This document shows positions 1 to 9,500 of a stretch of DNA of 25,150 nucleotides, one piece after another. A model generated the notes under the pieces. The model saw nothing but the letters and a program-made list of their open reading frames with translations, searched no databases and was not told where the DNA came from. Each line of letters begins with the position of its first letter. Position 1 is the first letter of the stretch. The DNA comes from a virus: positions 1 to 25,150 of the IMG/VR virus record IMGVR_UViG_3300037264_002061. One strand, given 5' to 3'. The translations under genes were made by a program, and so were the position numbers.

Positions 1-35
1 CGCCTGACGCTGCACGTCCAGGGTCAGTGTCGCCC

Positions 36-446
36 CTACGGGATAATCCGTAGACCCGTAGGCGCACCCGGCAGATTGGGGCGCCGCCGCACGAAAGGGA
101 CGCGCGTCGTCTCCACACTCGTCCCGTCTGCGTTACTCGCCGACGCCGTGCCTTCGTAATTGCCGTCCACGAGCGCGGCAAAGCGCGTGGCATCCCCATA
201 GATGCAGACGCGGCCCGCGAGCGCCGGATCGTCCCAGATCCACCGCGTGGGATTCAGATTCGTCCCGGCGGCAGGCGCTGCCTGATTGCAGGCCACCGTG
301 GTGACCGGGACCACGAGCGTGCTCTGCGCGGTCGTCGCCCCAGCCACGAACACCGTGAGCGTCCAGGAGGTGGGCACGCCCGTTTGTGCCGCCGCTGCGC
401 CAGGCCACACCAGCACCAGCAGCACGAGTGCGGTTCGTCGCATCAT
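36..446 (-). CDS. Small exported protein with Sec signal peptide, function unknown
   Basis: A 136-residue product that starts with two Met and two Arg, followed by a Leu/Val-rich stretch and an Ala run ending in A20 before Q21: a textbook Sec signal peptide. The ATG at 446 is chosen because GGGAG lies 5 bases upstream and because starting here puts the Arg pair right at the N-terminus; in-frame extension to 497 would bury the signal. The mature part is beta-rich, holds two cysteines (a possible disulfide) and ends in a Pro/Arg-rich tail with a short stretch like the beginning of a fibronectin type III domain. It is the last complete gene of the series; the stop lies 35 bases from the window edge, and those 35 bases show no clear start. 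I do not recognise the family. Export is well supported; a role as surface or tail accessory protein is inference from position. Confidence 0.72.
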   Translation of the reverse strand: MMRRTALVLLVLVWPGAAAAQTGVPTSWTLTVFVAGATTAQSTLVVPVTTVACNQAAPAAGTNLNPTRWIWDDPALAGRVCIYGDATRFAALVDGNYEGTASASNADGTSVETTRVPFVRRRPNLPGAPTGLRIIP

Positions 447-462
447 CGCGTCTCCCGTCCCT

Positions 463-702
463 CTACTGTCGCTTGACCCACTGGCGAAAGTCGCCAATGC
501 TCTTACAGCTCGTCAGGCCGCTGGTCGCCTCGAGGCAAATCTGCGCCTTGTCTGGTACGCCGTCGCGAATCATGATGACGGGCGGCAGGAAGCTTGACGG
601 AGGCACCAGCTTCACGTAGTCGGCGAGCTGCTGCGCCGCGAGGGTCCCGAGGCCTGCCCAGATGACGATCAGGCCGCCCCAACCGACAGCCGTATGGGTC
701 AC
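463..702 (-). CDS. Small protein with N-terminal membrane segment, possible lysis-type protein
   Basis: A 79-residue protein starting with GTG at 702. AAGGAG (711-716 on the opposite strand) sits 8 bases before it, which fixes the start, and the GTGA overlaps the stop of the gene before it by 4 bases. Residues 6-21 form one hydrophobic segment followed by Ala-Ala-Gln-Gln, so it may be a membrane anchor or a weak signal peptide; the n-region has no positive charge, which argues for an anchor. The rest is soluble with two cysteines about 9 residues apart. It follows a membrane/coiled-coil protein gene and precedes an exported protein gene. Size and position would suit a spanin or holin accessory, but there is no lipobox and no family match that I can name. 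Confidence 0.68.
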   Translation of the reverse strand: MTHTAVGWGGLIVIWAGLGTLAAQQLADYVKLVPPSSFLPPVIMIRDGVPDKAQICLEATSGLTSCKSIGDFRQWVKRQ

Positions 703-932
703 TTGATGATCTCCTTCGTTCTGAGCGTCACCGTCAATTCGATCAGCGCCCGTTCATGAGCCCGCTCTTGGCTCTCCATGACGACCAACCGCTCCGTCAA
801 GGAGGCGAGCGTGAGGGCCTGCGAATCAAGTTTGGCGGACAACCCAAAATAGAGGCCCGCCATCGAGGCCACCCAGATCCCAGCCGTGATCGCTTCCGTG
901 ATCCCGAGCTTGATGGGTTTCTCGTCAGGCAT
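699..932 (-). CDS. Small membrane protein with one transmembrane helix and coiled coil (holin/spanin-like candidate)
   Basis: A 77-residue protein with a short charged N-terminus, one transmembrane helix at about residues 12-32, then a heptad-like helix rich in Leu, Glu and Arg to the end. It has no cysteine. The start ATG at 932 overlaps the TGA of the preceding gene (TGATG) and has GGGAG 6 bases upstream. This topology, with a single membrane helix and a coiled coil outside it, is common among small phage proteins annotated as holins, XhlA-like membrane proteins or inner-membrane spanins. With another membrane protein directly downstream, the pair could be part of a lysis cassette. No endolysin is visible in the window, so the lysis role is inference. 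Confidence 0.75.
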   Translation of the reverse strand: MPDEKPIKLGITEAITAGIWVASMAGLYFGLSAKLDSQALTLASLTERLVVMESQERAHERALIELTVTLRTKEIIK

Positions 933-1174
933 CAGAGGCTCCCAGCGACGAGGCGTTGCAGATGGGCGTACGAGATGGAGTCGTGGGCGCTGACGTGTTT
1001 GCGTTGTACCGCGGGACGCACCTGTGGGCGCCTGGCCCGTGGCGCGTGACGGATCTGTCGCCGACGGACGGCCGCCTCCATTTGGAGGCGGACACAGGAC
1101 TCATGCGCCTGCCACGCGAGCCCGTGCCGCTCGGCCTCCCAGGCGGCCACGATGGCGGATTCCCCCCGGTCCAT
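932..1174 (-). CDS. Small basic protein of unknown function
   Basis: An 80-residue product, rich in Arg, Ala and His with one cysteine, filling the space between two better supported genes. Two ATGs lie close together (1180 and 1174). I prefer 1174 because GGGAG (1183-1187) is then 8 bases upstream, whereas it would be only 2 bases from 1180. The stop overlaps the next start as TGATG. No domain is recognised. The longer in-frame reading on another frame of the same strand (925-1794) is rejected because it would overrun the well-supported gene at 1191-1553. The main support is tight packing, the ribosome binding site and the coupled stop; it could still be a spurious ORF. Confidence 0.55.
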   Translation of the reverse strand: MDRGESAIVAAWEAERHGLAWQAHESCVRLQMEAAVRRRQIRHAPRARRPQVRPAVQRKHVSAHDSISYAHLQRLVAGSL

Positions 1175-1182
1175 ACGCATAG

Positions 1183-1187
1183 CTCCC
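1183..1187 (-). promoter_or_regulatory. Ribosome binding site that decides the start at 1174
   Basis: GGGAG on the minus strand lies 8 bases before ATG 1174 but only 2 bases before ATG 1180, so the inner ATG is favoured. Confidence 0.5.
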
Positions 1188-1190
1188 TCG

Positions 1191-1553
1191 TCACGGCAGG
1201 AGCGACTTCAGAATGGCGCGCACCCGCGCCCGGAGCTGCTGGGCCGTCAGGAGCGTCTCCCCGGCCCGAACCTGGCACTTCTGGATCTCTTCCCAGAGGG
1301 CTCGCGCCACCGCCTGGACCACGAGGCCGCCTTCCAACTGCTGCGCCCGGTCGTCCCGTTCCGCGTCCAATACGGATGGCGCGTTCGGGTCGAACGTCGT
1401 GAGCAAGGCGTCCCCGGCGGCGATCTGGGCTGTGGTCGCAGTCGGCGCATACTGGATGACCCACGTCGCGCGATCCGCCTCCGCGCCGACGGTGACGCCG
1501 AGCACGGGAATCCCAGCCGCAACGAGCGCACGGGTCAGCCGGTCGGCCACCAT
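1191..1553 (-). CDS. Conserved-type phage protein downstream of the fibre gene
   Basis: A 120-residue soluble protein. The N-terminal half (residues 1-60) alternates short strands and an Ala/Thr-rich helix; the C-terminal half is a helix with many Gln, Arg and Ala. Its layout resembles short uncharacterised proteins I associate with genes after tail fibres in short-tailed phages; this is family memory, not a verified match. The ATG at 1553 overlaps the fibre stop as TGATG, and a strong GGAGGT (1563-1568) is 9 bases before it, inside the end of the fibre gene. It has one cysteine and no signal peptide, unlike the fibre. A role as fibre chaperone or virion component is possible but unsupported. 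Confidence 0.75.
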   Translation of the reverse strand: MVADRLTRALVAAGIPVLGVTVGAEADRATWVIQYAPTATTAQIAAGDALLTTFDPNAPSVLDAERDDRAQQLEGGLVVQAVARALWEEIQKCQVRAGETLLTAQQLRARVRAILKSLLP

Positions 1554-3289
1554 CAGCCCCAGACCTCCAGTACCATCCCGCTTTGGATGAGGCCGGCGCC
1601 CCCGTTGTCGCCGTAGAACGTGCAGGTCCCGCCGGTCGGCGAGTGCTCAATCCACGCATAGAAGTGATACCCCGCCGCCGGGGCGTCCACCAATTCCGCA
1701 CCCACCGAGGGCGACCCGGCGCCCCCGTTCCGGAGCAAGGACCCGCTGGTGGCCCCAGTCGCCAGGGCGGTCGTCGCGTCCTTGCCGACGCCAATGTGGC
1801 ACTGGAACCCGTCGCGGTCGCCGACGGCGTTCACGCGCACGGCGATCGCATCTTCGGCCACCCCAATCACGACGGCGAGTTGGTTGCTGGCGGAGCCGTT
1901 GGCTTGCCGCCACGCCGCCGTGGTGTAGGTCCAGGAGTCCGCGCCCTCGAGCCGCCGCATGGGCCGCCGGACCCGGTTGTCATAATTCCACACGAAGCGC
2001 AACGTGACCGTGTCGTCCGTCTGCCCGCCCGCGCTGTTGCAGTACACCGTCCCCGCGTAGCGGCGGGTGAGGGCGCCACTCTTCGCGTACACGCCGTGTT
2101 GAGTGACCAGGGCCGTCGCCCGCGTCGTGGCATTGGTCCAGGCGAGCAGTTCGGTCGCCAACACGCCGGCGTTGTTGTACAGAAACACATCGTACGGCAG
2201 GCTGGCCGTACACCCAACCAAACTCTGGGTCAGCTCCGTAAACGTGAGTCGATCCCACCCGCTCCCGTTGTAGGTGTAGCACGTATTGCCCTTGTACGGC
2301 GTCCAGTAGACGCTCGTCGCCGCCGAGACATCGCCCGAGGGCACCGGCACCCCCGCGCTGACCGTAAGACGCCCGTCGCAGGGCCCCGCCCAGTTGAATG
2401 AGGGGGCCCCCGTGGTGCTCGTGTCCTGATTCACGGTCGCATTGCCCGTGAGCGTCAGCGTCCTGGCCGCGTCTCCAGGGACCAGCGTAATCCCCCGATC
2501 CGCCGTGAGGTTCGAGGTCGTCCCGAGCACCAGACTGTGTGTCCCGTCGCTGTCGGGCATCCGGGGGTTCCCCGGGTTCCCGTGGAGGACAAAGGTCGTC
2601 GTGCTGTCGGCGGCACCAAGGAACCGCTGACTCGTCGCGGCGGCCGGTGGCGTGAGCGTCAGCGCGCCAGCCGTGGCACTGATGAAATAACTCTCCCCCG
2701 ACGTCAGGCCCGTCATGCCCGTGGCGCGGCCGGCGACCCGCACCGTGCCGCTCGAGCCAGTCGCGATGGCGGCTTGCGCGATACCCACGAGCGACGCCCC
2801 ACCAGAGGAATAGGTGTTGTCCGCGTCCGTCTTGTACCACCGCCCGGCCGTCGTGCCGCCCGTCCCATCCGCGAGGTAGACCACGTCGGTGGCCGCCAGC
2901 GTTTCGCCAGCCGTCGCGGCGATATCGACGGTCCCTGACGCCCCAGGGACCGCCGCCACGCCGTCCACGGTCCAGATCGTGACATCGGCCGCGCTGTCGA
3001 GCCGGAAGCGATAGGTCAGGGCTTGGAGAAAGATGGTCGCCCGTCCGGCACTGTCGAGCACGATGGGATGGGCGTGCGGCGTCGTGAGGGCAGACTCTTG
3101 ATAGGTCGCGAGCGGGGTGGTCGTCCCTGCCTCAGTCGGGTACAACTTGCAGCCCGCACAGGGGTTGCCGTTCCCGTCATAGAACGCAGCGCGTGGAACA
3201 GGAATGACTGTTCCGGCGACTTGGGCAAAGCCCACCTGACTCGCCACGGCGAGCAGGAGCACCACGAGGAGGACACGTCGAAGACGCAT
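1553..3289 (-). CDS. Tail fibre protein with a Sec signal peptide
   Basis: A 578-residue fibre. Residues 1-22 are a classic Sec signal: three Arg, a long Leu/Val core and cleavage after A22 before Q23. Directly after it comes the phage fibre N-terminal module (about residues 26-112: a product-like stretch with Gly-Asn-Gly, the 'EAGTTTPLATY' motif, and a strand ending in 'TIWTVDGV'). Repetitive Gly/Thr/Ala beta-structure follows (about 115-300). A globular module is at about 320-490, with the 'PYDVFLYNNAG' and 'RFVWNYDNRVRRPMRRLE' motifs known from many phage fibres. The C-terminus ends with the Trp/Tyr-rich 'HFYAWIEH' to 'LQSG'-type strand that closes many phage fibres. The mature part has eight cysteines. 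It starts at the ATG at 3289, 20 bases after the preceding stop, with no good ribosome binding site. Known fibres are cytoplasmically assembled and have no signal, so this one is odd. Confidence 0.9.
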   Translation of the reverse strand: MRLRRVLLVVLLLAVASQVGFAQVAGTVIPVPRAAFYDGNGNPCAGCKLYPTEAGTTTPLATYQESALTTPHAHPIVLDSAGRATIFLQALTYRFRLDSAADVTIWTVDGVAAVPGASGTVDIAATAGETLAATDVVYLADGTGGTTAGRWYKTDADNTYSSGGASLVGIAQAAIATGSSGTVRVAGRATGMTGLTSGESYFISATAGALTLTPPAAATSQRFLGAADSTTTFVLHGNPGNPRMPDSDGTHSLVLGTTSNLTADRGITLVPGDAARTLTLTGNATVNQDTSTTGAPSFNWAGPCDGRLTVSAGVPVPSGDVSAATSVYWTPYKGNTCYTYNGSGWDRLTFTELTQSLVGCTASLPYDVFLYNNAGVLATELLAWTNATTRATALVTQHGVYAKSGALTRRYAGTVYCNSAGGQTDDTVTLRFVWNYDNRVRRPMRRLEGADSWTYTTAAWRQANGSASNQLAVVIGVAEDAIAVRVNAVGDRDGFQCHIGVGKDATTALATGATSGSLLRNGGAGSPSVGAELVDAPAAGYHFYAWIEHSPTGGTCTFYGDNGGAGLIQSGMVLEVWG

Positions 3290-3309
3290 GCTTGGAGAAC
3301 GCTAACGTG
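3290..3309. other. Largest intergenic gap among the clear genes
   Basis: About 20 bases between the stop of the small membrane protein gene and the fibre start. It holds no convincing Shine-Dalgarno sequence, hairpin with T-run or promoter boxes that I can see. Its small size supports one long polycistronic transcript. Confidence 0.5.
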
Positions 3310-3534
3310 TTACTGCGAGTGATTATGCCACGACTGTCGAAGCAGCCACCAGATGACCTGCACACACCCCAAGGCGCCGGTCACGGTCGCCACCATGGCC
3401 CCCACGAAGACCAGCCACGGGGGCGCCTCGGCCCACGCCCACAGCGCCCGCCCAAGCCCTTCAACGAGCCACAGCAGGGGCGGGCTCGCCGAGGAGGGCC
3501 GCCGCCTGGCGGCGGGTCCGTTGCCACGCCTCAC
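3310..3534 (-). CDS. Small membrane protein overlapping the end of the polyvalent protein gene
   Basis: The C-terminal 55 residues form two hydrophobic, Trp-rich segments (one just before and one after a 'WAEAPPWL' turn), giving a hairpin-type membrane protein with a short basic/polar tail ending in Asn-His-Ser-Gln. The stop is at 3310 and the reading overlaps the 3' end of the giant gene (stop at 3461) in another frame. The start is uncertain: GTG at 3534 gives about 74 residues; tandem CTG codons at 3477 and 3474 would give about 55 residues and begin near the membrane segment. No candidate has a strong ribosome binding site, so it is probably translated by coupling to the giant gene. A holin is a natural guess for such a hairpin protein, but no motif proves it. 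Confidence 0.6.
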   Translation of the reverse strand: MRRGNGPAARRRPSSASPPLLWLVEGLGRALWAWAEAPPWLVFVGAMVATVTGALGCVQVIWWLLRQSWHNHSQ

Positions 3535-6500
3535 GCGACAGGAGCCGCTCCACGGTAAAGGCGTCCTTCCGAGCCAGCGACCGCAACGCCCGTCCGCGGA
3601 CCCCTTCTCGCGCGTCGGCCATGGCCCGCTCCAAGACGGCGACGTTGGTCTCATCGGAGCGGCCGGCAAAGCGTGGGCTCGCAATTCGCTCCTCGAGGAT
3701 GATCCGGACTTCTCGGCCCAACGCCTCGCTCAGAACATCTTCCTGCTCGCGAGTGAGATCCACTCGCACCCCGTTGCGTGTCAACTGTGGGCGCGGGGTC
3801 ACGGGCCGGAGCTTTAGCCGCGCGAGGGTGAGCGTCAACTCGTCTGAGGCCGCTTTGGAGACTTCCGGGACGAGGAACCCACGCTGATACCACGGTCCAG
3901 GCCGCGGGACGACGGGCGCTCCGAACCGCGTCCGCCGTACGGGCAACGTGTCCGACTGCCCTGGCGTGATCGCCTGTACGCTCTCCGCCACGCCCTCCGG
4001 GCGCCTCGCGTACGGATCAACGGCCTGCGTGATGTTCCGGAGCATGCCGCTGAAGGGGACGAGCCCCTGGGTGAACAGGCTGACCCACCGCCCGGCCTGC
4101 CGTGGCTCATCGAGCGCGTTCTGAAGTGACTCCAGTCCGGAGAGGAACGACTGGTCGAGGATCGACTGCCCAGCACCGGCCACGGCTGCGGCCACGGCAT
4201 CCTGCGCCGCCGCCTCATCCTGCTGCGAGGCCTCCCACGACTGCCACGCATTCGCCGCCGCCGAGAGCATGACCGAGTAGGGCTGGAACAGCACATACCG
4301 CACCCAGAACGTGCCGATCTTGATGGCGTTCCCGAGCTTCCCGAGGGCGTAGAACTCTTCGCGCTCGCCGGGATCATCGGGCGGCGCCCCGGTCAGACGC
4401 CCGGTGGCCGCCAGCCACACGAAGGGGATGAGGGCCATGCTCCCAAGAAGCGCCCGCCCACGGGCCTGTGCCTGTACGCGTGCATCCGTCGATCGCGCGC
4501 CGCGCATCGCGACGCCAGCCGGGGACCATTCGAAGCCCTGCCGAGTGATCGCGCCCGTAATCCGCATGAACGGAATCACGATCGTGGTGGCGATCCTGGC
4601 CGCAGCCGGCGCCGTCGGCCCTTTCAGTTTCAGGAGTGTCCGGATGATGAAACCCGGATCCTCGTTGAACGTGGCATGGTCGGCAAACTCAGACGCCCGC
4701 TCGAGGATGCCCGCCATCGCCTCCCCGTCCGGCGTCGTCCGATCCACGGCGGCCAGCAGCTCGGCCATCCGCGCCGCGATCCTGGGCGGGGCGGTCAGAC
4801 CTTCCTGTCTGGCGTGGCTGAAGAGGCCCGCGTAGAGCTCCTGGTGATGGGCGATCGTGCGGAAGAACTCATCCACCGCCTCCAAGGCACGGCCAGGGAT
4901 GTTGAAGGGATTCGCCAGCCCGCCAGGTAGTTCCACCCGTGGAGTGTCGAACTTCCCCGAGGCGGCCCGCTCCACCGTGCTCGGCCGGAAGCCTTCCGCG
5001 AACGTGAACCATGCCTGCCTGATGCCGCGATCCAGCCCGACGACCGTGCCTCCGAGGGCATGCGGGAGTTCGCTGAGGTACACGGCCCGCACGCCGCCCT
5101 TCGTCGCCACGCGGTAGAGGTCGGCTGGCACGGCCCCGAGCGGGACGGCCATGTTGGCCAGCACGTTGAAGGTGTTGCCGATCAGATTTCGGAGGTGCGT
5201 CTTGATGCCGGACAGCAGGTTCGCGTAGTAGATTGCCAGAGCGTAATCGACGAGCGTCCCCTGCCGCAGGGCTCGCAACTGCTTCAGCGGGTCGCCGGCG
5301 GCCTCAAGAGCCACCTTGGAGGCTTTCGCCAAATCCCCAGCGAACCCGGGCGCCTTGAGAATCTTGTCGATGAACGCCGACTCGCCCAACTCCAGCGCAC
5401 GCCCCTTCACCCGCAGGATGTTCAGCGCCCGCCCTGCCTCGGCCTTCGCGCCCCGGTAACTGGCCACCAGCACGGTCGCCACGTCCGTCAGATAGGAGAT
5501 GCGCGCCTTCTCGCGGTCGGTGGCCGTCTTCTCCTGAAGCTTCTGGAGCAACGGCTTCCGGGCCGTCAACGCCGTGGCGATGGCCGTCTGGTAGGCCTGC
5601 AACTCCTCCGCATTCAGGGCGGTGCCAGGCTTCAGGGTTTCCAATGGCAACCAGACATCCTTCGACAGGTCGGCTGTCCGCGGCCACGACTGGACATCCC
5701 GACGCTGAGGCTGGAACCCGCCGTACTGCTCGAGCAGCGCCTGCACGTCTGGGCGAATCGCCTCCGGCATCTTCTGGAGGCTCGGGAACTCCAGCCGCTT
5801 GGCCTCGGGAATCCGTACCGCCGGCGGGATGGCACGCCCCTCCGTGGGAATCGAGACCGGCCGAGCCTCACCAGCCTTCTGGAGGGCCGCCTCGTAAATC
5901 TGCCGGAGGTGTGGGCGGATGGCCTCCCCGAACTCCCGGATCATCTCCGCCGACCACTGTGCGAACCGGATGCTCCCCTTGGCGATCTTGGTCGCCCCGA
6001 TGATCGCCAGGTCGGCGAGGTCGTCCGCTGGAAGCCCGGCTATCGCCCGCTTGCCCGTCAGCGTGCCGCGGTCCTTGAGGCGGGCTTTGGCATCCTGCTC
6101 AATCGACTCCAGGGCACTGAGCGCCCGCTCGGCAACGGTGGCTTCCTCCCCCGCGACTACCCCACCCTCGTCTTCGTCGATCTCTTGGACGTCCTCAACC
6201 CCTGTGACGGGCACGCCGAGGGCCTTCGCAACCTCCTCGGCCTTGGTCTTCGCCGCCGCCAGATCCGCCTCCTGCTCAAACGGCGTGCCGAGGATCAACT
6301 CGTACCTGGCGATCTCCTCCTTGACCTGATCGCGCGACCAAGTGTCCTCGCGCGTGATGTCGTCGATTGCGCTCGTCACGGCCGTCAGCAGGCCCATGGG
6401 ATTGCGCCAGTTCTGCCCGCCGGGCCCTTGGGGATCTGGCGTCAGCAGTTCCAACGGCAGCGGCGTGTAGACATCGTCTTGGACCTTCCCGCCGTAGCGT

Positions 6501-9500
6501 GGCACCTTCGCTTTGGGATGCCGCAACACCAGCCACGGATCGGTCGTGCCGTTCCCCTCGATTGTCAGCGCCAGCCCGCGGTACGTGCCGATGGCCTTGG
6601 GCTGCACGTACGACTGCCACACGCCAGGATGCGCGTCGGTCTTGCGCGTCGCAGCCTGCGCCGCCGCCAAGATGGCCTCACCGATGGCGGTGTGCCCCGT
6701 CACGGTCTCGCCCTCGATCTGGGCCGTGCGGGCCGTGGCCTCCACGTCCTCCGTGACCGCCTCAGCGGTGCGCTGGCGTTGCTCGTCGCGTGCGGTCATG
6801 GACGCGAGCTGCGTACGCCTCGCCTCCAAGCTGTACTCCGCTTCGCGGCGCGACTCCTCCCAGCCGGTGTACACCATCTCGAGCCGCTGCACCTCGCCCT
6901 GGGCCTTGGCGAGCTCCAGCACCAGCGGGTTGCCCGTGGCGATCGCCTTCATCTCAGAGGCGGTCAGAACGGTCTGTTCCAAGTCGAGCGAGAGATCCCG
7001 TTCCTGGAGGCGCCCGTTGAAGAAGCGCGCGATGATTTGCGCCTTCGCCTCGTTCAACTGCCACATGTACGCGTCAAACCCGAATTGCTGCCCGGCGCCC
7101 TTCGCGACGTAGTTCAGCACGCGCACCCGAAAGGCCGGATCCGCCGCCGCTAAGGCGTGCCCCTGTCGGAGGATGCGCCCGATCCGCTGCTCGATGTCGG
7201 AGGGCTTCCACGCGGGGTCCACGTTGTGGAGCGCGACGAGCCGCTCCTGGACGTTCATCCCGGTGCCCATCTTGCCGGTGGAGCCGATCAGGACCCGCAC
7301 CTCGCCAGACCGCACCTTCCGGAACAGGGCTTTTCGGGCGCCGTCCCGCTTCTTCTCCGGCACGGCGTCGAGATCGTGGATGAACGCGATCTGCGCGGCG
7401 GGGATCCCGGCCTTGACCAGTTTCTTCTTCAGGTCCGCGTAGAGGTCGTACCCACGGTTCCGCTCGGCCTCCGTTGGTGGGCGGAGGACGGTCTTCCCGC
7501 TCGGCAGCGTCATCTTCCGCGCCTTGAGGCTCCGCTGCTCCGACCCCGGCGTGCCGGCGTCCATGAAGATCAGTTGCGCCCCCTTCACGCGGGCGTGCTC
7601 GCGATAGATGTCGGCCGCCTCCTCAGCGACGCGGTGCATCTTGTTCCCGCGCTCGTCTGGGGCGCGTCGATCCAACAGCCGCAGGTCCAGCATGCCGGCG
7701 CGGCCTTCGCCGGTGATCTTCACCATGTTGTCTGCACGGCGGTCGCGCGGGTCCAGATTATCGGCACGGTCCTTGAGCTCGCTCAGGAGCCTTGACTGCC
7801 CTGGTGTGAGATCCACTTGGACTACGTCGATCGTGTCGCCCTTCAACTTGGGACGCCTGGCCTTCAGCCATGGCAGGTCGTCGATCATCTTCACGTCGGC
7901 CACCTGCCGGAACATGGCCGCCAGATCCGGGAGGTTCCGGAACGCCTTCAGCCGCGGTCGGGCGGACATCCCCGTGCCGCTCGGGTCGAGCTCCGTCTCG
8001 GCCACGATGTGCCCGAACTGCGCGAGCCACGCATCGAAGGTGTGAATCCCCGCCCGCTCCAGGGCATGCTCCTGAAGCAACTTTTGCATCACGAAGATTT
8101 CCGCCATGGAATTCGAGACGGGCGTCCCGGTCGCCAGCACCACCGTGCGGTAGTTCGACTGCCGGTTGAGATACCGCACCTTCAAATACAGGTCGGCTGC
8201 TCGCTGCGCGTCGTTGTCGCTTGGGATCCCGGCCGCCTGTTGGCGTGTGGCGAAGTACAGGTTCTTGAACGAGTGGGCCTCGTCCACGAACAGCGCGTCG
8301 ACGCCAAGCTGCTCGAAGTCGAGCATGTCGTCCTTCGGCCGCTTGGCGAGGGCGTCGAGCTTCTTCTGGACGCGGTCCCGCATGTTCTCGAGCCGCTTCA
8401 CGGAGGGTGGCGTCTTCCCGGTCCCACGGCGACCTTTTTTATGCTCGCCGAGGTCGCGTCGGTACTCCGCGAGGATGGCGGTTTCGATCTCGTCGAGGAT
8501 CTCGCGGTGATACGCGCGCTCGGCCTCGGCGCTCATGGACACGCGCACGAACGCCGAGTAGGGCATGATGACCGCGTCCCACTGCCCGGAGGCAATCCGG
8601 GCCGTGAATCGACGCCGACGGTCCTTCGACAGATCCTCTGACGTGGCGACGAGCACGCGCGCATTCGGGTAGTGCTGGAGGAACTCGCTCGGGACCTGCG
8701 AGATGAGATGGTTCGGCACGACGAACAGCGGCTTCCGCGCGATCCCGAGGCGCTTCATCTCCATGGCCGCAGCCACCATCGTCAGTGTCTTGCCGGCGCC
8801 GACGACGTGCGCAAGGAGCGTATCTCCCATGAGGAGAATCCGGGCGACCGCGTCCCGCTGGTGATCGGCGATCTGCTCGCGCCAGAAGTCCGCCATGCCC
8901 GGGAAGGTCAGGAACGCCCCGTCGATCGTGGGCTCCACGTACGCGTTGAACGCATCGTTGTAGGTCCGGACGGCCCAGGACCGCCGCGCGCCTTCGTCCT
9001 TCAGTAGCCAGGACGTAAACGCCTTGTGCAGGTCTTCCTTGCGCTGTCGCGCGAGGGCTGTCGCGGTGCGGTCGACGACGGTCGTCCCTTCCACCGTGCG
9101 CTTGATCGTCCGGCGCCGGTCGTTGAGCGCGTCCAGGAGGAGGTCCTTCGTCCCGACATCGGCGGTGTCGAACTTCGACCGTAGACCCGTGCCGTCGATA
9201 CTCCACTTGGCGTCGGTCGGCTGGTACGACACCGTCACGCCGGATGCCCCACGGGCGATGTGCTCCACGAACTCCTGCACGTACGACGGGGGCACCCACG
9301 CTGCCCCCAGCCGCACGTTGATCTTGTAGGCCGGAAGATCCTCGGGGATGACGGCCATCAGCCGGTCCACTGCGGCCTGATACCGCGAGTCCAAGGCCGC
9401 CGCTGCTGACGCCTCCGCGAGCTTCACGCGCACGTTGCCGGAGAGGTAGACGACCGGGAGCTGCCAGCCGCTCGGCGTGTCAATGATGAGCCCGTCCGCC

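Noticed and set aside
925-1794. Minus-strand open frame of 289 codons
   Set aside because: It would cover the gene at 1191-1553 and the end of the fibre gene in another frame; product is Arg/Pro/Gly-rich and without motifs.
3290-3309. Terminator or promoter in the largest gap
   Set aside because: The short near-palindrome around AACGCTAACGTGTT is imperfect and has no T-run; 20 bases are too few for a convincing promoter.
5060-7153. Long plus-strand open frame of 697 codons antisense to the giant gene
   Set aside because: Arg/Leu/Gly-rich translation without any domain, wholly inside a gene with clear motifs on the other strand; long antisense frames are expected in GC-rich DNA.
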